Assembly: GCA_947626615.1 (NCBI GenBank) | Contig: CANQSW010000102.1 | Coordinates: forward strand, 1 to 5,128 | DNA from: an uncultured Peptococcaceae bacterium | Lineage (GTDB): Bacteria > Bacillota > Dehalobacteriia > UBA4068 > UBA4997 | Length of the DNA stretch: 5,128 nt | Reading direction: 5' to 3' | In this document: positions 4,650 to 5,128 of the stretch, piece by piece | How the letters are laid out: every line of letters starts with the position of its first letter | How positions within the stretch are numbered: position 1 is the stretch's first letter | Made by a program: the position numbers and the translations under genes | The notes under the pieces: model-generated | The model's database searches: none | Seen by the model: only the letters and a program-made list of their open reading frames with translations | What the model was told of the DNA's origin: nothing

Positions 4650-5128
4650 ATGGCCTGTTGTAATAATACTTCCCGTTGTTCCTGTAATATCCCCGTCCCC
4701 GCCGCGGCTTGCAAATGTGCCGCCCCTGCTGCTGCGGTAACGGAAACCGAAAATGCCTGCTGCACCTGCGGTTGTTCTAATACCTCGACTATTCCTGTTC
4801 CCGCCGCAACTTGCGGCTGCGCTGCCCCTGCGGCGGTAGTAGCGGAAACCGAAAATGCCTGCTGCTCCTGCGGTTGCGCCGATAATTCTGCTATCCCTAC
4901 GCCCGCTGCAACTTGCGATTGTGCTGCCCCTGCGGCGGTAACTGAAACCGCAACTTCCTGTTGTTCTTGTGGCTGCGCCGATAATTCTGCTATCCCTACG
5001 CCCGCTGCAACTTGCGATTGTGCTGCCCCTGCGGCGGCAGTAGCAGAAACTGCAACTTCCTGTTGTTCTTGTGGCTGCGCCGATAATTCTGCTATCCCTA
5101 CGCCCGCTGCAACTTGCGATTGTGCTGC
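4650..5128 (+). CDS. Cysteine-rich tandem-repeat protein, 3' end off window
   Basis: An open frame starts at ATG 4650 with a strong AAGGAGG (4635-4641) eight bases upstream and stays open to the window end: 159 complete codons and no stop. The protein begins MACCNNTSRCSC, with no signal peptide or membrane segment, so it is probably cytoplasmic. It is built of units of 33-34 residues at about 2-35, 36-69, 70-102, 103-136 and 137 onward. Later units read CCSCGC, a spacer ADNSAIPTPAAT, CDC, then an Ala/Pro linker ending ETAT or ETEN. Each unit has six cysteines, 30 in total (about 19% of residues). I recognise no family. The CC-x-C-x-C and C-x-C clusters would suit binding of soft metals such as Zn, Cu or Cd, in the manner of a metallothionein; a structural role or a multi-core modified peptide is also conceivable. 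That the gene is translated is supported by the ribosome site, the unbroken frame and silent codon changes between units. Confidence 0.8.
   Translation, partial: MACCNNTSRCSCNIPVPAAACKCAAPAAAVTETENACCTCGCSNTSTIPVPAATCGCAAPAAVVAETENACCSCGCADNSAIPTPAATCDCAAPAAVTETATSCCSCGCADNSAIPTPAATCDCAAPAAAVAETATSCCSCGCADNSAIPTPAATCDCA
4653..5128 (+). repeat. Coding tandem repeat of 99-102 bp units
   Basis: Units lie at 4653-4754 (102 bp), 4755-4856 (102), 4857-4955 (99), 4956-5057 (102) and 5058 to the window end (71 bp seen). The last two are identical over at least 77 bases (4950-5026 and 5052-5128), and the third matches them over about 60 bases from GCCGATAAT onward. The first two are more diverged. 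This gradient points to recent expansion at the 3' side. Every period is a multiple of three, keeping the frame. Confidence 0.93.

Noticed and set aside
4653..5128. CRISPR array
   Set aside because: The units are about 100 bp, adjacent with no unique spacers, all multiples of three, and encode a continuous protein with silent differences.
4650..5128. Ferredoxin or zinc-finger protein
   Set aside because: The CC-x-C-x-C clusters do not match the 4Fe-4S ferredoxin CxxCxxCxxxC spacing or CxxC...CxxC zinc-finger spacing.

Overview
The window fits a GC-rich member of the Bacillota (Firmicutes), in the Clostridia or Negativicutes. The evidence is strong AAGGAGG-type Shine-Dalgarno sites, a sigma-A-type promoter, a Gram-positive-style PepSY protein end, and above all a SCIFF (six-cysteine) peptide with its radical SAM maturase, a pair that is almost a hallmark of Clostridia. 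The genus cannot be read from the sequence.

Layout. Bases 1-155 are the 3' end of a plus-strand gene for a PepSY-domain protein, closed by a strong terminator. A short plus-strand gene (306-605) encodes a small predicted lipoprotein of unknown function and is followed by a second terminator. Convergent to it, a four-gene minus-strand operon runs from about 4503 down to 665: scfA (46-residue SCIFF precursor, 4289-4429), scfB (radical SAM/SPASM thioether maturase, 2847-4211), ilvB and ilvN (acetolactate synthase large and small subunits). An extended -10 promoter lies upstream of scfA, and a partial terminator sits between scfA and scfB. scfB and ilvB overlap by 10 bases and ilvB and ilvN by 1 to 4 bases, so the last three genes look translationally coupled.

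Divergent from this operon, at 4650 and running off the window, is a striking open gene. It encodes a cysteine-rich tandem-repeat protein: five units of 33-34 residues (the last cut by the window), each with six cysteines as a CC-x-C-x-C cluster plus a C-x-C pair, joined by Ala/Pro-rich linkers. I recognise no family for it.

How the genes may work together. ScfB is expected to install a radical-derived thioether (ranthipeptide) link in ScfA, with Cys33 and Thr38 the likely pair. IlvBN makes acetolactate or acetohydroxybutyrate for branched-chain amino acids. Joining a ranthipeptide system and the first committed enzyme of that pathway in one transcript is the most interesting layout in the window. 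The neighbouring Cys-repeat protein is the best candidate for something undescribed, either a metal-binding protein or, more speculatively, a second substrate for a peptide-modifying enzyme.
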